Shown: positions 1 to 12,001 of the stretch, piece by piece
How the letters are laid out: each line of letters starts with the position of its first letter
How positions within the stretch are numbered: the stretch's first letter is position 1
The notes under the pieces: model-generated
Told to the model about the DNA's origin: nothing
Database searches by the model: none
What the model saw: only the letters and a program-made list of their open reading frames with translations
Program-made: the position numbers and the translations under genes
NCBI GenBank assembly: GCA_963995525.1
Contig: OZ023206.1
Span: forward strand, 9,905,677 to 9,969,676
Source of the DNA: Escarpia spicata
Lineage: Eukaryota > Annelida > Polychaeta > Sabellida > Siboglinidae
Direction of reading: 5' to 3'
DNA length: 64,000 nt

Positions 1-1307
1 TGAAGACTGCTGTCTGCTTATGAAATCGTGCCACAGCAAGATTTCAAGTTGGGTGCAGAATTCATGGATCAAATCATCTGCACTGAGTTTCATGGTTTGT
101 ATTGTTGATCGATCAGTAGTTATCCATTTTTAAAATTCAATTTCATCGATTACCTGGCTGTCAAATGTAATCCGTAGTCGTTCACTCAAATTACTTGAGT
201 CACCACACTCATCACATTGTTGCAGAAAGCATTCATGTCGTGGTGGATTACATCGTAGTTGTGAAAGACAATGGTTGTAGTGAACCAGTGGGATGTGATC
301 ATTTTCGGTAAGTTTGCTGAATTTTGCACCAACCATCTTTTATATTCTGATGAATTGTGCAAACGCACACGGAGTGGGTACCTGATGATCCTGCCAGAAC
401 ACATTGTTCTGGGCGTAGCTCTGCAAATTTGCTGAAACCAATGCTAATGTTTGAATGTGTGTTCTTAAAATGTTGGTATGCCTCTTTCAAGTTACAAAGA
501 ACCAGTTGCTTTTGCTTATGGACTAGTTCACCATGAACAAGGATGGAGACAAAGGTTTTTCTCCCAGGCATCATTCGGCTTAACTCATCACTCAGACAAA
601 TGCTACCACCACCCGGATGGTTTCAGAGGACATCCTGGTTTGGGATCTGGATCACTCATGATGCCTTTCTCTGTCACTAAATGTTTTGCTCTACGATGTG
701 TTGAAGACTGTTGCTGTTTTCTGGATGCTCCAACTCTTTGGGATCACGGTCAATAATTTGATCTTTTTGCTTCTCTTGTCTGTTTTCCGGAATTTGTCCT
801 TTAACTGTGCCATCATTTCATCAAAGACTTTCTCACCGGAAGTAGCTGTTTCCTCATGTTCAAAGCATTTTTCTGGTGCAATTAACTTTAACTTCTTCAC
901 CACTGCTGTGTTAATTTTTGCACCTTTCTTGCAGCATAGGATTCCTGGCCTAACTTTCCTTTTGAGAGTGGGGATTTACCAATAATGTCCAATGATTCAT
1001 TAAGTATTGACAGTTTATGCTCTTCAAAAACAGTTCTTTCTTGATCAGATATTTGGCCTTGATCAGATTCTTGGCCAGACATTGGTGCGACTGAAGAAGC
1101 AGGTGATGACGAAGTTACTTCAAGAAGTGATTCCAGCTTTTCACGACATTGTCTGCACAGCTTATGTTGTGTGGTCAAACCCAATGTTAGGTTCTTTGAA
1201 ACCAGTTCTGCAGAAACATTTCGCAAGCCTTTTTTCTTTATTTTGTCCGGGTGCTGTTTTAGTGGGTCAGTACCCCGTCTACACAAGTTTAAGTCACTAG
1301 TAGACAT
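1..1307 (-). pseudogene. Decayed transposon-like gene of unknown class, cut by the window edge
   Basis: Minus-strand coding remnants run from 1307 to base 1 in several frames. The N-terminal piece starts MSTSDLNLCRRGTDPLKQH and contains a Cys-x2-Cys pair (LCRQCRE). A one-base frame change near 905 leads into a charged segment (VVKKLKLIAPEKC), and further shifts lead to LVLCNLKEAYQHFK, FSKFAELRPEQCVLAG and SGTHSVCVCTIHQN. Next come a Cys-rich segment (HECFLQQCDECGD) and a tail running off the window. I recall multicopy hypothetical proteins in cnidarians, molluscs and echinoderms with this motif order, which suggests a transposon-derived family, but I cannot name the class. At least three frame changes make this copy non-functional. 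Alternative: some shifts could be introns, but I see no good splice sites at them. Confidence 0.6.
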
Positions 1308-2413
1308 GATGATTACAGGCTGATTAAATAGTTATTTCATAGCAGTTTCTTTAGCATCACTCACATGTGCAAAGAGTATGCATGAGTTTCATATATTATC
1401 ACTCAGCCAAATGAAACTGGAATCATCACACATGAAACTGAGCAATTTTCAAAACAATTCAATGTGTAATGCTTACATAAATCACATAAAATTACAGAGA
1501 AAGTAGACATACATAGTACATGTGTATGATCTAGTCCCTCTGGTGGATTATTGCATAACAATAATCCCTGGTGTATTGAATAACAATTATATAAATAGTA
1601 TATAATATACAGCTTGTATATATATATATATATATGGATTTACACAGCAGAGGTAGTACTGTATCGTTGAAGTGAGTTATCTTGTGCCATCCTGATGCAA
1701 TTTGTCATCCCCGGGTGTACTTAATTTAATGTATCTCTGAAATTATTATTTGCCCACTCTAATATTTTCAGGGAGTATTCTGCAATAGTATAGGATACTG
1801 CAAAAAAAAAATAGAAGGATAATTTTTTTGGTATCTGAGGTCAAAGGTCAGTTTATGATAAATATACTATTTTTATTTACATGAAATTTTTCATTTTATA
1901 ATACCTATGTGCGCCTGTTTATTGGCTTTCCAATTATGTATTGCTTGCTTTTCTAGCTTTATTAACACCAGAGTTATGGGCATGACTGTAACGGTTAGTA
2001 TGCGAATCGGGTCAAAGTTCAGTGACCTACATCATCAATAATACCTGACCTAGATTTTTTTTTGATTTTTTATTTAGATATTCTCGTGTGAGTTAACAAT
2101 TGTGCTAAATTTCATCAAAATTGGAGTCGGGTAATGCAAAAATGCCCTAAAAGTGATTGATTTGACATGGAATGACCCATAACCAATGTTGAACTTGAAT
2201 GTGTATTAATAACAAACACTGTAGAATGCAGTACATACCTTCGCATATCTTTCAAGTACTGTCATAGACTAAGGGTGAGTTGCAAGAGTCGTTCGCCGCA
2301 GAAAACTTGGAGCAGTCAGCCGCACATTCTACAACAAGCAAATAAACATCAGTTGAGCAGTCTATGAGAAATGCCATAAAATGAACAGACTAACATTTCT
2401 CAGCACACACACA

Positions 2414-2468
<55 letters not shown>

Positions 2469-3050
2469 TCCTATTACTATTAGTAACAACACAGCTTTGC
2501 CTAACTTAAACCCAATAACTAAGTAGAGTTTCAATGCTAGAAATAAAAACTTAAGATGTACTTGAAACTTTGGCAAATACAACTGAACAAGTAAAATCAC
2601 TGTATAAATTAAAACCCCAAATAACAATTGTTATTGTCTGCCTGTCTGCCACTGTTGATGTCTCGATACGATAAGATGTTTGGGGTTGACATGGCAAATG
2701 AGTCCGCTATGGGTTCTTGATTAATGTCTTGGTTGCGGACATATGCTTCAGGTCTGCAGAATTGTAACACCAGTTGTTATAAGAAATACACAAGCCAAAG
2801 CCTAAGGTCCAATAACAGTTGGTCTTCATGGGATGTACCCCAGCAAAGTAATATTAAATAGTGTCATAAGCATGGACCATGTTAGCATTATATGACAAAA
2901 TACCAGCACAATTTTACAAGTCAAAACAAGCCAAAGACCAAGATCGTAATTTGGCTTAATTTTTGCAAGAGGTCTGCCAGTGCCCACGTAACTCTAACAG
3001 TCACAGCTGTCAAAAATAGAACACCGAGTCATGTTTCAAAATATACGTCA
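1308..3050. other. Gene-free AT-rich stretch
   Basis: No coding signal was recognised. It holds a (TA)n tract at about 1616-1635, a CA/CGCA microsatellite (listed separately) and A/T-rich unique-looking sequence. Confidence 0.5.
2403..2468. repeat. Microsatellite (CA)n(CGCA)n(CA)n
   Basis: A run of CA, then about ten CGCA tetranucleotides, then CA. The ORF read through it on the minus strand is a by-product of the repeat. Confidence 0.95.
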
Positions 3051-3051
3051 T

Positions 3052-3201
3052 TCACCATATTAATTTAATGTTAATGTTGTTTCCTAACTTGGAATTGATT
3101 TCAACAAGATCAGCTTTTCTTCCGGACGGTCTACCATTTCTGCGTTTAAACTCTCCCTTCAATTGAGGAATTGTCATCTCTCCAAAATCATTGTTTGCCA
3201 T
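3052..3201 (-). CDS. SAP-motif gene fragment (possible first exon)
   Basis: From the ATG at 3201 the minus strand reads MANNDFGEMTIPQLKGEFK and then RRNGRPSGRKADLVEI. This matches the SAP motif (a helix-extended loop-helix DNA-binding motif of about 35 aa): hydrophobics in the first helix, the G-x-K-x-x-L-V core and the acidic end. The reading stays open to 3052, but the SAP match ends around 3085, where a weak donor-like GT occurs. I found no downstream partner exon. In invertebrates SAP motifs often begin transposon-linked or SWIM/YqaJ-type proteins, so this may be a lone exon of a mobile gene. Confidence 0.4.
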   Translation of the reverse strand: MANNDFGEMTIPQLKGEFKRRNGRPSGRKADLVEINSKLGNNINIKLIW

Positions 3202-3430
3202 GATATTGCAGACACAGATATAGCTAAAATGGAACGTTGAACACACTGGCTATTACATATACGTTGACAGCTGTACATGGCAATCAACAAATGAACCTGC
3301 TATCCCTGGCGCCCCTGGTGGGTAGCGACCTAAATCTCTGCTTGAAAGCCTATCGGATACCAATAATTAATCCAAGAGGTGGCAGCACTTGTACCGTTAA
3401 CTTATATTCAGTTAATTCAGCAGTATGATC

Positions 3431-3645
3431 GAATGATTACCTGGCTCTACAGTGGTGGATATTTGTGTATGAACATAGTCTTTGTGCCGTAATTGCAATG
3501 GGGCTGAATGCTTCCCAAAAACATTGAGATGATGTTCGATTGAACAGATCTACAAAGGGGTAAAATGTAAACCATTTTGAGCATGCAGTCCTAACTAAAG
3601 ACTTGATATGCACGTTATACAAGAACTTACCTTTTTATTGGCACA
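3431..3645 (+). mobile_element. SINE family A, 3' body fragment
   Basis: Contains in order the family blocks seen elsewhere in the window: TACCTGGCT...CAGTGGTGGA, GAATGCTTCCC, GATGTTCGATTGAACAG, GTAAAATGTAAA, and an end resembling ATGCACGTTATACAAGAACTTA. The same blocks recur at 37020-37180 and, inverted, at 44110-44400 and 49075-49215. The tRNA-like head is missing, so this copy is 5' truncated. Confidence 0.75.
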
Positions 3646-3741
3646 ACCAACTTACACAGCAGAACAAATTAAACACAATCAAGTTCACATTTTATATATT
3701 TTAATTAACACTGTCTGTATTCGTTTTTTTTTGGTATATAT

Positions 3742-3743
<2 letters not shown>

Positions 3744-3827
<84 letters not shown>
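3744..3827. repeat. (GT)n microsatellite
   Basis: About 42 uninterrupted GT dinucleotides. The poly-Cys-Val and Thr-His ORFs across it are artefacts. Confidence 0.98.
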
Positions 3828-3828
<1 letters not shown>

Positions 3829-4099
3829 CACATAATGAAACACCTGAATAATGCAGGAGGTTCTCTGGAAAGCCCACTCCATTTATTAAGAAGGTTTGTA
3901 TGCAGAGCTTTGCCTGTCAGACCAAGTGGACAATGCAGCAAACCACAAATACTTTGGTCGCAGGCCTGATTCCCATATGACGTTATTTTTTGCATTTTTA
4001 TTTGTAGGCCGGTAATTTATATTTTTAATATTGAAGTATATTTACATTATTTATACTGGTACCTTTATTAATTATACTGCATCCTAGAGCTCTTCTCAG

Positions 4100-4690
4100 C
4101 CGCATGCTAGTGTCTCTTTCCGTCAGCACATCCAATGCCTCTGTATACAGTCTGATACCAAGCAGTTTGGCGCCAAGCAGTGTGATTTTTTGCATCTGCC
4201 TCCCAGTCTTAAGAGCTGATGTTGCAAGCCTTCACGTCGCGTTTACATACGTCTTTGGATCAGAGGGCTGTGCGTCAATCCCACTGTTTTCGCTCACTGG
4301 CGAGTTGTCCATAGATGGTGACTTCCGGCAAGCGGCCATCCTCCATGCCAGGTCCAGCGAGTGGAGATGTTTCTGTCTCAGCAGTGAGTATAGTCCTACA
4401 TGCTGGGGATCCTAGCACGGTCCAGTATGTCGCTGTAAGGGACACGGTCCTGCCAAGTGAAATTGAAGATGCGATTGAGTGGATTAAGGTGTTGAGACGG
4501 CACTTCTGGCGCATGTAGGTGGTCCACGATTCGCTGTCGTAGAGGAGGGTGATCATGCAGCACACAGGCCTGGTAGACTGTCATCTTGGTGTTCTCGGTG
4601 AGCATCTTAAATTGTTTCCCCATACTCTTATGGTTAACTTGCATCGTCATAGTGACTGCTGCTTTTGAACTTGTTAACATACAACATTAA
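4100..4690 (-). pseudogene. LINE C-terminal fragment (post-RT region)
   Basis: On the minus strand, pieces in shifting frames read MLTENTKMTVYQACVL, YDSESWTTYMRQKC, RIFNFTWQDRVPYSDILDRA and MEDGRLPEVTIYGQLA, followed by a degraded K-D-V-x-K-R-D-V-K-A segment. This is the usual order after the reverse transcriptase in many animal non-LTR elements (YGSESW..., WQD...R, hxRMxDxRxPK, R.KD.CKRD). The frames break several times, so it is a dead 3' fragment. Confidence 0.75.
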
Positions 4691-4989
4691 TTATCAATGC
4701 CAAATCCTTTTAGCAGAAATGATTCGTCAACAGCTCGAATGCACCCTCCTATAAAACAAAGTCCGCTTGACTCTCGAGAGTTGAGGGGATTAAAAAAGTT
4801 TACATTCCCCCGTCTTCCGATGTCATGTCCGGCAGTATGCAATTTCGTTAGAGTTAACAACTACGATGTTATGAATATACAAAATATTACGATGTTATAA
4901 TGCACAAGCCACAAATCATCAATAAACACTTTGATTTTTTTATGAGCTATGATTTCAGCCTTAACTTAGTTACCCAGATAGCAGGTAAA

Positions 4990-6035
4990 CGTTAATATAA
5001 CGTTTGCATTTGGTTAGAACAGTTCGATTTTGGTTACTGTTAGATCTCTAACGTTCCCGGAACGTTAGTTTTTGGTTTGGTTTGAAACTGCTTGATTTCT
5101 AACGTTGCCAGAACGTTCGTTTTTGGTTTGATTTTAAACGGTTTGAACTCTAACGTTGCCGGGACGTTAGTTTTTGGTTTGATTTTAAACAGTTAGATCT
5201 CTAACGTAGTCGGAACGTCAGTTTTTGGTTTGATTTGAAACTGTTTGATCCCTAACGTTGCCAAAACGTTAGGTTTTGTTTGATTTTAAAGAGTTATATC
5301 TCTAACGTTGTCGGAACGTTAGTTTTTGGTTTGATTTGAAACTGTTTAATCTCTAACGTTGCTGGAACGTTAGTTTTTGGTTTAATTTAAAACAGTTAGA
5401 TCTCTAACGTTGTCGAAACGTTGGTTTTTGGTATGATTTAAAACAGTTAGATCTCTAACGTTGCCGGAACGTTCCTTTTTGGTTTGATTTAAAACAGTTA
5501 CATCTCTAACGTTGTCGGAACGTTAGTTTTGGGTTTGATTTTAAATTGTTTGATCTCTAACTTTGCCGGAACGTTCGTTTTTAGTTTGATGTTAAACAGT
5601 TAGATCTCTAACGTTGCCGGAACGTTCCTTTTTGGTTTGATTTAAAACAGTTAAATCTCTAACATTGCCGGAACGTTCGTTTTTAGTTTGATGTTAAACA
5701 GTTAGATCTCTAACGTTGCCGGAACGTTCGTTTTTAGTTTGATGTTAAACAGTTAGATCTCTAACTTTGCTGGAACGTTCGTTTTAGGTTTGATTTGAAA
5801 CTGTTAGATCTCTAACGTTGCCGAAACGTTCGTTTTTGGTTTGATTTTAAGCAGTTAGATCTCTAGCGTTGCCGGAACGTTAGGTTTTGGTTTGATTTTA
5901 AACTGTTTGATTTCTGACGTTGCCGGGACGTTAGTTTTTGGTTTGGTTTTAAATTGTTCGATTTATATCGTTTCTGGAACGTTAGTTTTTGATTTGATTA
6001 GACACGTTTTGATCTCACTAACGTTGCCGGAACAC
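4990..6035. repeat. Tandem array, about 57-60 bp unit, AACGTT-rich
   Basis: About 18 diverged units, each with TCTAACGTTGCCGGAACGTT followed by a T-rich TTTGGTTTGATTTTAAA stretch and CAGTTAGAT. Units differ at many single positions, so the array is old. Each unit holds an inverted AACGTT...AACGTT pair. Confidence 0.9.
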
Positions 6036-6074
6036 AAGTATACATGCAAGCTATTAAAACAGTAAAATAGATTA

Positions 6075-6113
6075 AACTCGGCTAGTCAGATATCATCTAT
6101 AACTAGCCGAGTT
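6075..6113. other. Perfect 12-bp inverted repeat (hairpin)
   Basis: AACTCGGCTAGT at 6075-6086 is perfectly complementary to 6102-6113, with a 15-base loop. The right arm continues into GTTGCCCGGCGTTGCTC, and GTTGCTCGGC recurs near 6213. It is probably the end of a dispersed repeat. Confidence 0.6.
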
Positions 6114-6499
6114 GCCCGGCGTTGCTCAGGGAAAAACGGCAGTCGCTCGCTCAAATACTGTTTTGAAAATTGCAATCCTTGAGATCCCCACTGCCCCAGA
6201 TGAATGTTCTAGTTGCTCGGCTTTGCACGGGAGAAAAAGAAATTGTCCAGATAAAACCACGTGTAATTATATCTATAAATAAAATCTTAGGGAGCACTCC
6301 CACAATCTTGTACACTGGAATGTGATCCATCCTGAAATCATGAATAATAATATTATGAATACTAAAATTAGACCAAACCTCAAATGCCCTACATTTTAAT
6401 CTCACCCACACCAAACCGACCAAACCAATCCCAGATGTTTCTAGTCTACACACATTTATAAATTGTACCTGGTTACTGGCCTAGTTGTAGGACAAACCT

Positions 6500-7627
6500 G
6501 GCCTGTATGTTCTCGGAATGTTAGTTATTGGATTGAATTGAAATGGTTCAGCCCCCTCCTCAAAAGACCCCCTCCCCAAAAGCCCCCCCCCCGGTTCCGG
6601 CGCCTTACTACTTGTGTTAAAGTATCATTATTCTAATTATATTGTTGGTGTAACAGAGAAGTGGTATATCGATCGTTTCACTATAAATTAAATATAGCAT
6701 CACTGCATTAGGATGGCAAACTATCACTTTCCATTTTACTACAGGTACGACAACTAGTTAAAATCAATAAACTGTCAAACTGCTGACAGTAATGGTTTTT
6801 CTACATTGAAACGGCCAGAAACAGTACTGGTCTTCTGGTTATCCGGTTTCCAAGAGCGAAGCGTTACGGAGATGATGCGGTACGGAAATGAAAAACAACC
6901 CGCTATCCGCAATTGCGCATTATTGCGTTGCAACAGGAAATCGATTAATATGCCAAATACTATAGTTTCCTAGGATGAATAACATATCAAATAGCCAAGT
7001 AGAACAAATACAGCTGTAGATTTTCCTTGGAAAAATATCCTGAAAAGAAAGCGTCATCTCCGTAACGGGTTTTGCCACAATTTTCAAAGTCAACTTTGAC
7101 GAAGTCTGCAGAAGTACCGGCTGTAATTAGGATAATATTTTTCTTTTTATTAAAATGTTAATAAATCTCAATTGCCATGGTAATGTATCTTGTTTATTCA
7201 CATAAAGGTTTCCCCGTGTCATGTGCGGTTCAAATCCATTACGGAGATTGCACCAATTTGTACCACTATTTGAACCAACACAATAAAACAATGTAGCATA
7301 TACTAAAGTCTTTCATATTTGCCGGACAGTTGCGTAAAATTGCCTATTTTAAATAAACACTTTTATTGTTACAATATATGTCGTATCTTGTCTTAGGCAA
7401 TAGTTACAAGGACAAAATATGGATGGGACAACTTTTTCAAAACTACCGACAATACAGAAGATGCTATATTACGGAGACCAAACCTTTGTAATTATATACA
7501 CTTTTTCGCGTTTTTACTGTACAGTGAAACTCTACAAGCGTCATGTTACACGTTTGTGTGGTATTTATGTAGGGCCAACGCTATACCAATGTGTGCATAT
7601 TCATTGTGTGTGTGCGTGTGTGCGCGC

Positions 7628-7662
<35 letters not shown>

Positions 7663-8469
7663 TGTGTGCGGGTGGTATTTGTGTTGGAAATGCTGGTACA
7701 ATTTCAATCACCTGTAGAAGTTGAAAACCGTTAATCCAATTATCCATTAATCCTTGCACCAGGCAGGAGCTATATCTCACACCATCTTAGACTGAGTTTG
7801 ATCTGAGGACTTCATCAAATTCTAACCCTATAAGTGCTGCTGGACAGAGGCCTGAAATAATATACTGCCCTATTTGTTAGGGTAATTATCACATCCACTA
7901 CTCCACTCAAGGGGTGAACAGTGCCCTGATGGGACGAGCCACTGGGACAGAACTCCAACACTCATTTGATGTCAGCAGGGGAGCGTCATTAAGTGCAATA
8001 AACAAGCTTCTGCAATCAACCAGAACTGGATACAACAAACAAAGAAGAAGCTCTTCTAGTGATATTGGTGTCCACCAACATGGATAGTGTCTGAGGGGAA
8101 GACAGTCATGAAATACCCATTTGTCTAACTAGATAACATCTCTGGATTTCAGTTATGTTGGAAGTAAATTATTATTTTAACAAACACTCTGGATTTCGAC
8201 ATTCACATATGTCGAAACGGTGTGCACGGTTTCAATGATCAGGAGTTATAATGATAAAAAATATGATAGAATAAAAACGAATTAGTATCTATATCCATAC
8301 AGGCTGTGTGTATATACGGATAAAAGTTTGTTTGGCAAACTGCAAAAAACTGTGTCTTTGGATTTTAACAAATTACCGTGTAGCTATGTCTTCAAATGCT
8401 GGACAAATTCAGTGAAATTATCTGTAAATAGCGTACTCATTCTACTTCAGCGAACCAAAGGCGTGAATT

Positions 8470-8512
<43 letters not shown>

Positions 8513-9330
8513 TGCCACAAGTGCGGAAGACTGCCATGACAGAGCGGGACTTCTAATTTAAGTCATTCCGGGCGACGTAATTAGCAAAATATACTTATTA
8601 ATATTTAGTAGTATGCAATTATGAGGTATATACGCCCTATTCTAAATATAGTATTCGTATACGTATGGAATACTGTCACGTCGTCCCGTATAGTAGTTGG
8701 CAGGTGGTCTAGTTAAAAAAATCATCACACGTGGCAGTACCCAGGGTAACTTAACAAATCTTGGAGAATATATTTCATTAATAATTTATTATTCTACTTA
8801 TTTCTCCTGTAGCTAGTTCTACTTACTTTACAGGTTGCTGGTCTTATTAGTAAGTACTGAGTTGTTTAAATCTAAATTTTACTCAAGGCACAGTGGTCAC
8901 GTGTGATCAGTGGGCGGGAATAACTGCCACCAACTGCCACAGTCAGTGTGCCAACGTTTAATGTTACAGTAACACCACATGCTGTTGGGTAAGTTCCAAC
9001 CTATATTTTATACATTATAAAGCAATACTTTCAATTTATAATTGTACCATGATATGGGAAAGAGAATTGTGCATCCTTCGATGTAAACTGATTTACATGT
9101 TTGGGTATAGTTATTTAGTAATGACTTTGATTACTGATAACTAGGACAATGAGAAGACGGAGACTAATTGTATGTCGACCTCAGGAGCAGTGTACGGCTG
9201 ACCAGATGGTGGTAGAGAAGGATTAATGAGGTTTCTGAGGCTGATCACAGCCAGTAGACAGTAGTTGTTTGAATGGCATAGCCATAGAAAGTCTGTTTTA
9301 ATCGTGTTTAGATTCGTTAAATCTAGTATA
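6500..9330. other. Gene-free stretch with microsatellites
   Basis: No gene was recognised. It holds a GTGC/GCGT microsatellite at about 7604-7675 and a (TA)n tract at about 8474-8512. The short ORFs across both tracts are not credible proteins. Confidence 0.5.
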
Positions 9331-9334
9331 TGTA

Positions 9335-9701
9335 TTACGGAAACTGCCGCCGTATTACGGGAATACAAATATCTGACTACAGAAAATGATACACATTCAA
9401 CAATTGCTTAATCTACAAATAATACTGCTCGAGATGCCCTGAAGAAACTGTCATATTTTTACTTGTTACAATTTATCAACAAATATTTAGTCTACTACAA
9501 TTTCTACAAAGTCTACGGTGACGTCATCCAATGCTGTGCCTGTGTACAAAGTTACAACTTTGACTGCCAGCAGCCTGCTGATGACTGCAGTGGCACATGG
9601 CACGTGGGCATATTATTATGCCTGCATCTGTCAGTCAACAGCAATTACAGCGGCAAAAAATATCAGTGTCATTAATGCGCGTCTAGACATTAATACAATT
9701 A
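9335..9701 (+). repeat. Dispersed repeat, copy 1 of 2
   Basis: About 360 bp closely matching 31335-31682 in the same orientation. Shared blocks include ATTACGGAAACTGCCGCC, GAAAATGATACACATT, GACGTCATCCAATGCTGTGC and GTCTAGACATTAATAC. Indels shift the frame between copies (for example the short loss after GTGTACAA), so the reading frames are not conserved and a coding role is unlikely. Confidence 0.85.
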
Positions 9702-10006
9702 ATGCATTGTCCAGCAGCTTTTAGGTGGGGGGTAACGCTTTTTGAGAAACATGGAATACAATTAGAGGTTCACATTTTAAAGATGCAATTTTGAGGGGGT
9801 TCACATTTTGGAGAAAGGAGGTTCACAAAAAGGGGGGTTCAATATGCATACCGATACACGCGCATGCATGCACATGCGCACACGCACAATAAATATACAT
9901 TAACCTTTTTTATTTTTACACATTCACGTAGATAAGATTAATTTTATCAAATAAGTTTGGTTATTTGCAATATAAAGTAATTTCGATGACATCATGATAC
10001 TTTTGA

Positions 10007-10378
10007 TTACATAACTATTGAGTTTATGGGGTAAGTTGATCGAAAACTTCCATTGTTTTGATTATGATGCACCATAACTATAAGCGAGTGCCATAAACTG
10101 TAATGTAGATCACTACAGCATAACTTGTAATCTGGATCGTTTACTTGATAATTGTTTAAACACACAGGAGCTGGGCGCAAACACATCTTGACTGCCATCG
10201 CAACAGACAAAGAGGTGGAACAGGAGGTGAAGATGTGGTTAAAGTTTGCTACGGAGAGGGACGTCGGCCGGAAGGAGAAAGAAGAGAGGAAGCGAACCGA
10301 AGTAATCGCGGTGCCATGAAGGCCACTCACGGAAACTATAATATTATATAGGACTGGTTTCTTTATCCAATACTGCAA
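10007..10378. other. Unassigned stretch with a short charged reading frame
   Basis: The plus strand around 10165-10317 reads a Lys/Glu-rich peptide (HILTAIATDKEVEQEVKMW, then WLKFATERDVGRKEKEERK) ending at a stop. The minus strand is also open for 123 codons. I recognise neither. It lies inside the possible TIR unit and could be a transposase scrap. Confidence 0.25.
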
Positions 10379-10639
10379 TTTTTATTATTTCTATTTGGTG
10401 GGTCTCCCACCCATGTGTGGTTGGTCCCCTCATAATAAATTCAGCTTTATATAAAGCTTTTACAAAAAAATACACTTGTCTTGTGTTACTATGTAAACTA
10501 GCCACGATTCAGTTGGTACATCATAAAACGTCACATTTAAAATACTCTTTCCTTGTGTTTATAAAGTGAAAACAGTTGCACGTACGTATACCAAGAATGG
10601 CCATGTGTTACAATATATCAAATGCGCAGGTGCTATAGG

Positions 10640-11380
10640 AAATGGGTTGAATTGCGTTAAATTATGGTTAGAACGTAGGTTATACATTAATGTCAGTTCA
10701 ACGTTACATTTTCGTTAGAAATTAAACGTTAGGTAAACGTTAAGCAAACGACTGAACTAACGTTTCTGCTAATGTTACAAAAACGTTAGTTTACTGTTAC
10801 ATTCTGGTTAGAAATTAAACGTTAAATGAACGTTAAGCTAACATTTCTGTAACATTTACATTAACGTCAATTTAACGTTACAATTTCGTTAGAAATTAAA
10901 CGTTAGTTAAACGTTAAACAAACGACTAAAATAACGTTAAACTCACGTTTCTGCTAACGTTACAAAAACGTTAGTTTACTGTTACATTCTGGTTAGAAAT
11001 TAAACGTTAAATGAAACGTTAGATTAACGTTAAAGAAACGAGCAAAATAACGGTAAACGAACGTTCCCATTCAACGTTAAACTAACGTTTCTGCAACGGT
11101 TACATTAACGTTAGTTTAACGTTACATATTTGTTAGATTAACGTTAAAGAAACGAACAAAATAACGTTAAACTAACGTTTGCATTAAACGTTAAATTTAC
11201 GTTTCTGTAACGGTTACATTAACGTTAGTTTAACGTTTCGTTTTGGTTAGAAATTAAACGTTAGATTAACATTAAAAAAACGAGCAAAATAACGCAAAAT
11301 TAACGTTTGCATTAAACGTTAAACAAACGTTTCTGCACACGTTACATTAACGTTATATTAACGTTTGCATGCTATCTGGG
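10640..11380. repeat. AACGTT/TTAACG-rich irregular tandem array
   Basis: Dozens of AACGTTA, TTAACGTT and AAACGTT words in loosely repeated blocks such as AGAAATTAAACGTTA and TAACGTTTCTGC. It ends at the inverted terminal motif GCTATCTGGG (11371-11380). It resembles the 4990-6035 array in word content but has a different unit order. Confidence 0.85.
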
Positions 11381-11977
11381 TTAACGAGTTTACAGGAAAC
11401 ATAATATTTTATGCCATCGTTGCATAACGCTTCCTTTTATGCGCGCTTACAAATGTATTTGATAGTTGTGTCATCAAAGTAATAATTAATTCTCATAAAG
11501 GTGTAAGAAGAAATAGGTGCACCAGGGGTAAAATGTAAAGCGCATACAGAGGTTATTAGGACGGGATACTACTACTGCGCTTCGCCTTCAGAAGTTCAGT
11601 GCCTTCACAAAACAAATCTTCCAATACACAAAAAGCTTGTATGAAAGCTACGTTCAGGGGGTTTTCGTTTGGTACACGCACACATGGCCAACTTACCGGA
11701 GTCTTCTATGTCTGATGACATCTGAGATTTTTGGCATATCCAGCAGTAATTTCATTTAAAAGCGCCTGTTAATGTTTCATCAGTGAATCGCAAAGGCGCT
11801 GCCAGGGGTATACCGAGACTGGCGCTCTCTGGCGCACAAGAAAGCTGTCACCCGCTGAAACACGTTCGCTGTGTCCGTACTCGGTAGATGGCGCATTTTG
11901 TTCAACACTGACTCGTTCCATATCCACTATTGCGAAAACGGTCGCTGGCCAGATTAGATAACCAGGTAGTATTGCAG

Positions 11978-12001
11978 ATGGTTTCTAAACATGTTTATTA
12001 A
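11978..12001 (+). promoter_or_regulatory. Short upstream ORF overlapping the GALC start
   Basis: An ATG at 11978 opens a seven-codon frame ending TAA at 11999-12001, overlapping the GALC ATG (11991) in the +1 frame. If it lies in the 5' UTR it could lower GALC translation. The transcription start is unknown. Confidence 0.35.

Larger units (their letters stand above)
4973..11380. mobile_element. Possible 6.4-kb unit bounded by 32-bp terminal inverted repeats
   Basis: The sequence starting CCCAGATAGCA at 4973 and the reverse complement of the sequence ending at 11380 agree at 30 of their first 32 bases. The shared part continues AAACGTTAATATAACGTT. Both ends are flanked by TTA (4970-4972 and 11381-11383), compatible with a 3-bp target duplication as in PIF/Harbinger elements. 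Subterminal AACGTT-rich arrays lie at both ends. No transposase was recognised inside. The alternative is two separate MITE-like or satellite copies in opposite orientation. Confidence 0.4.
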
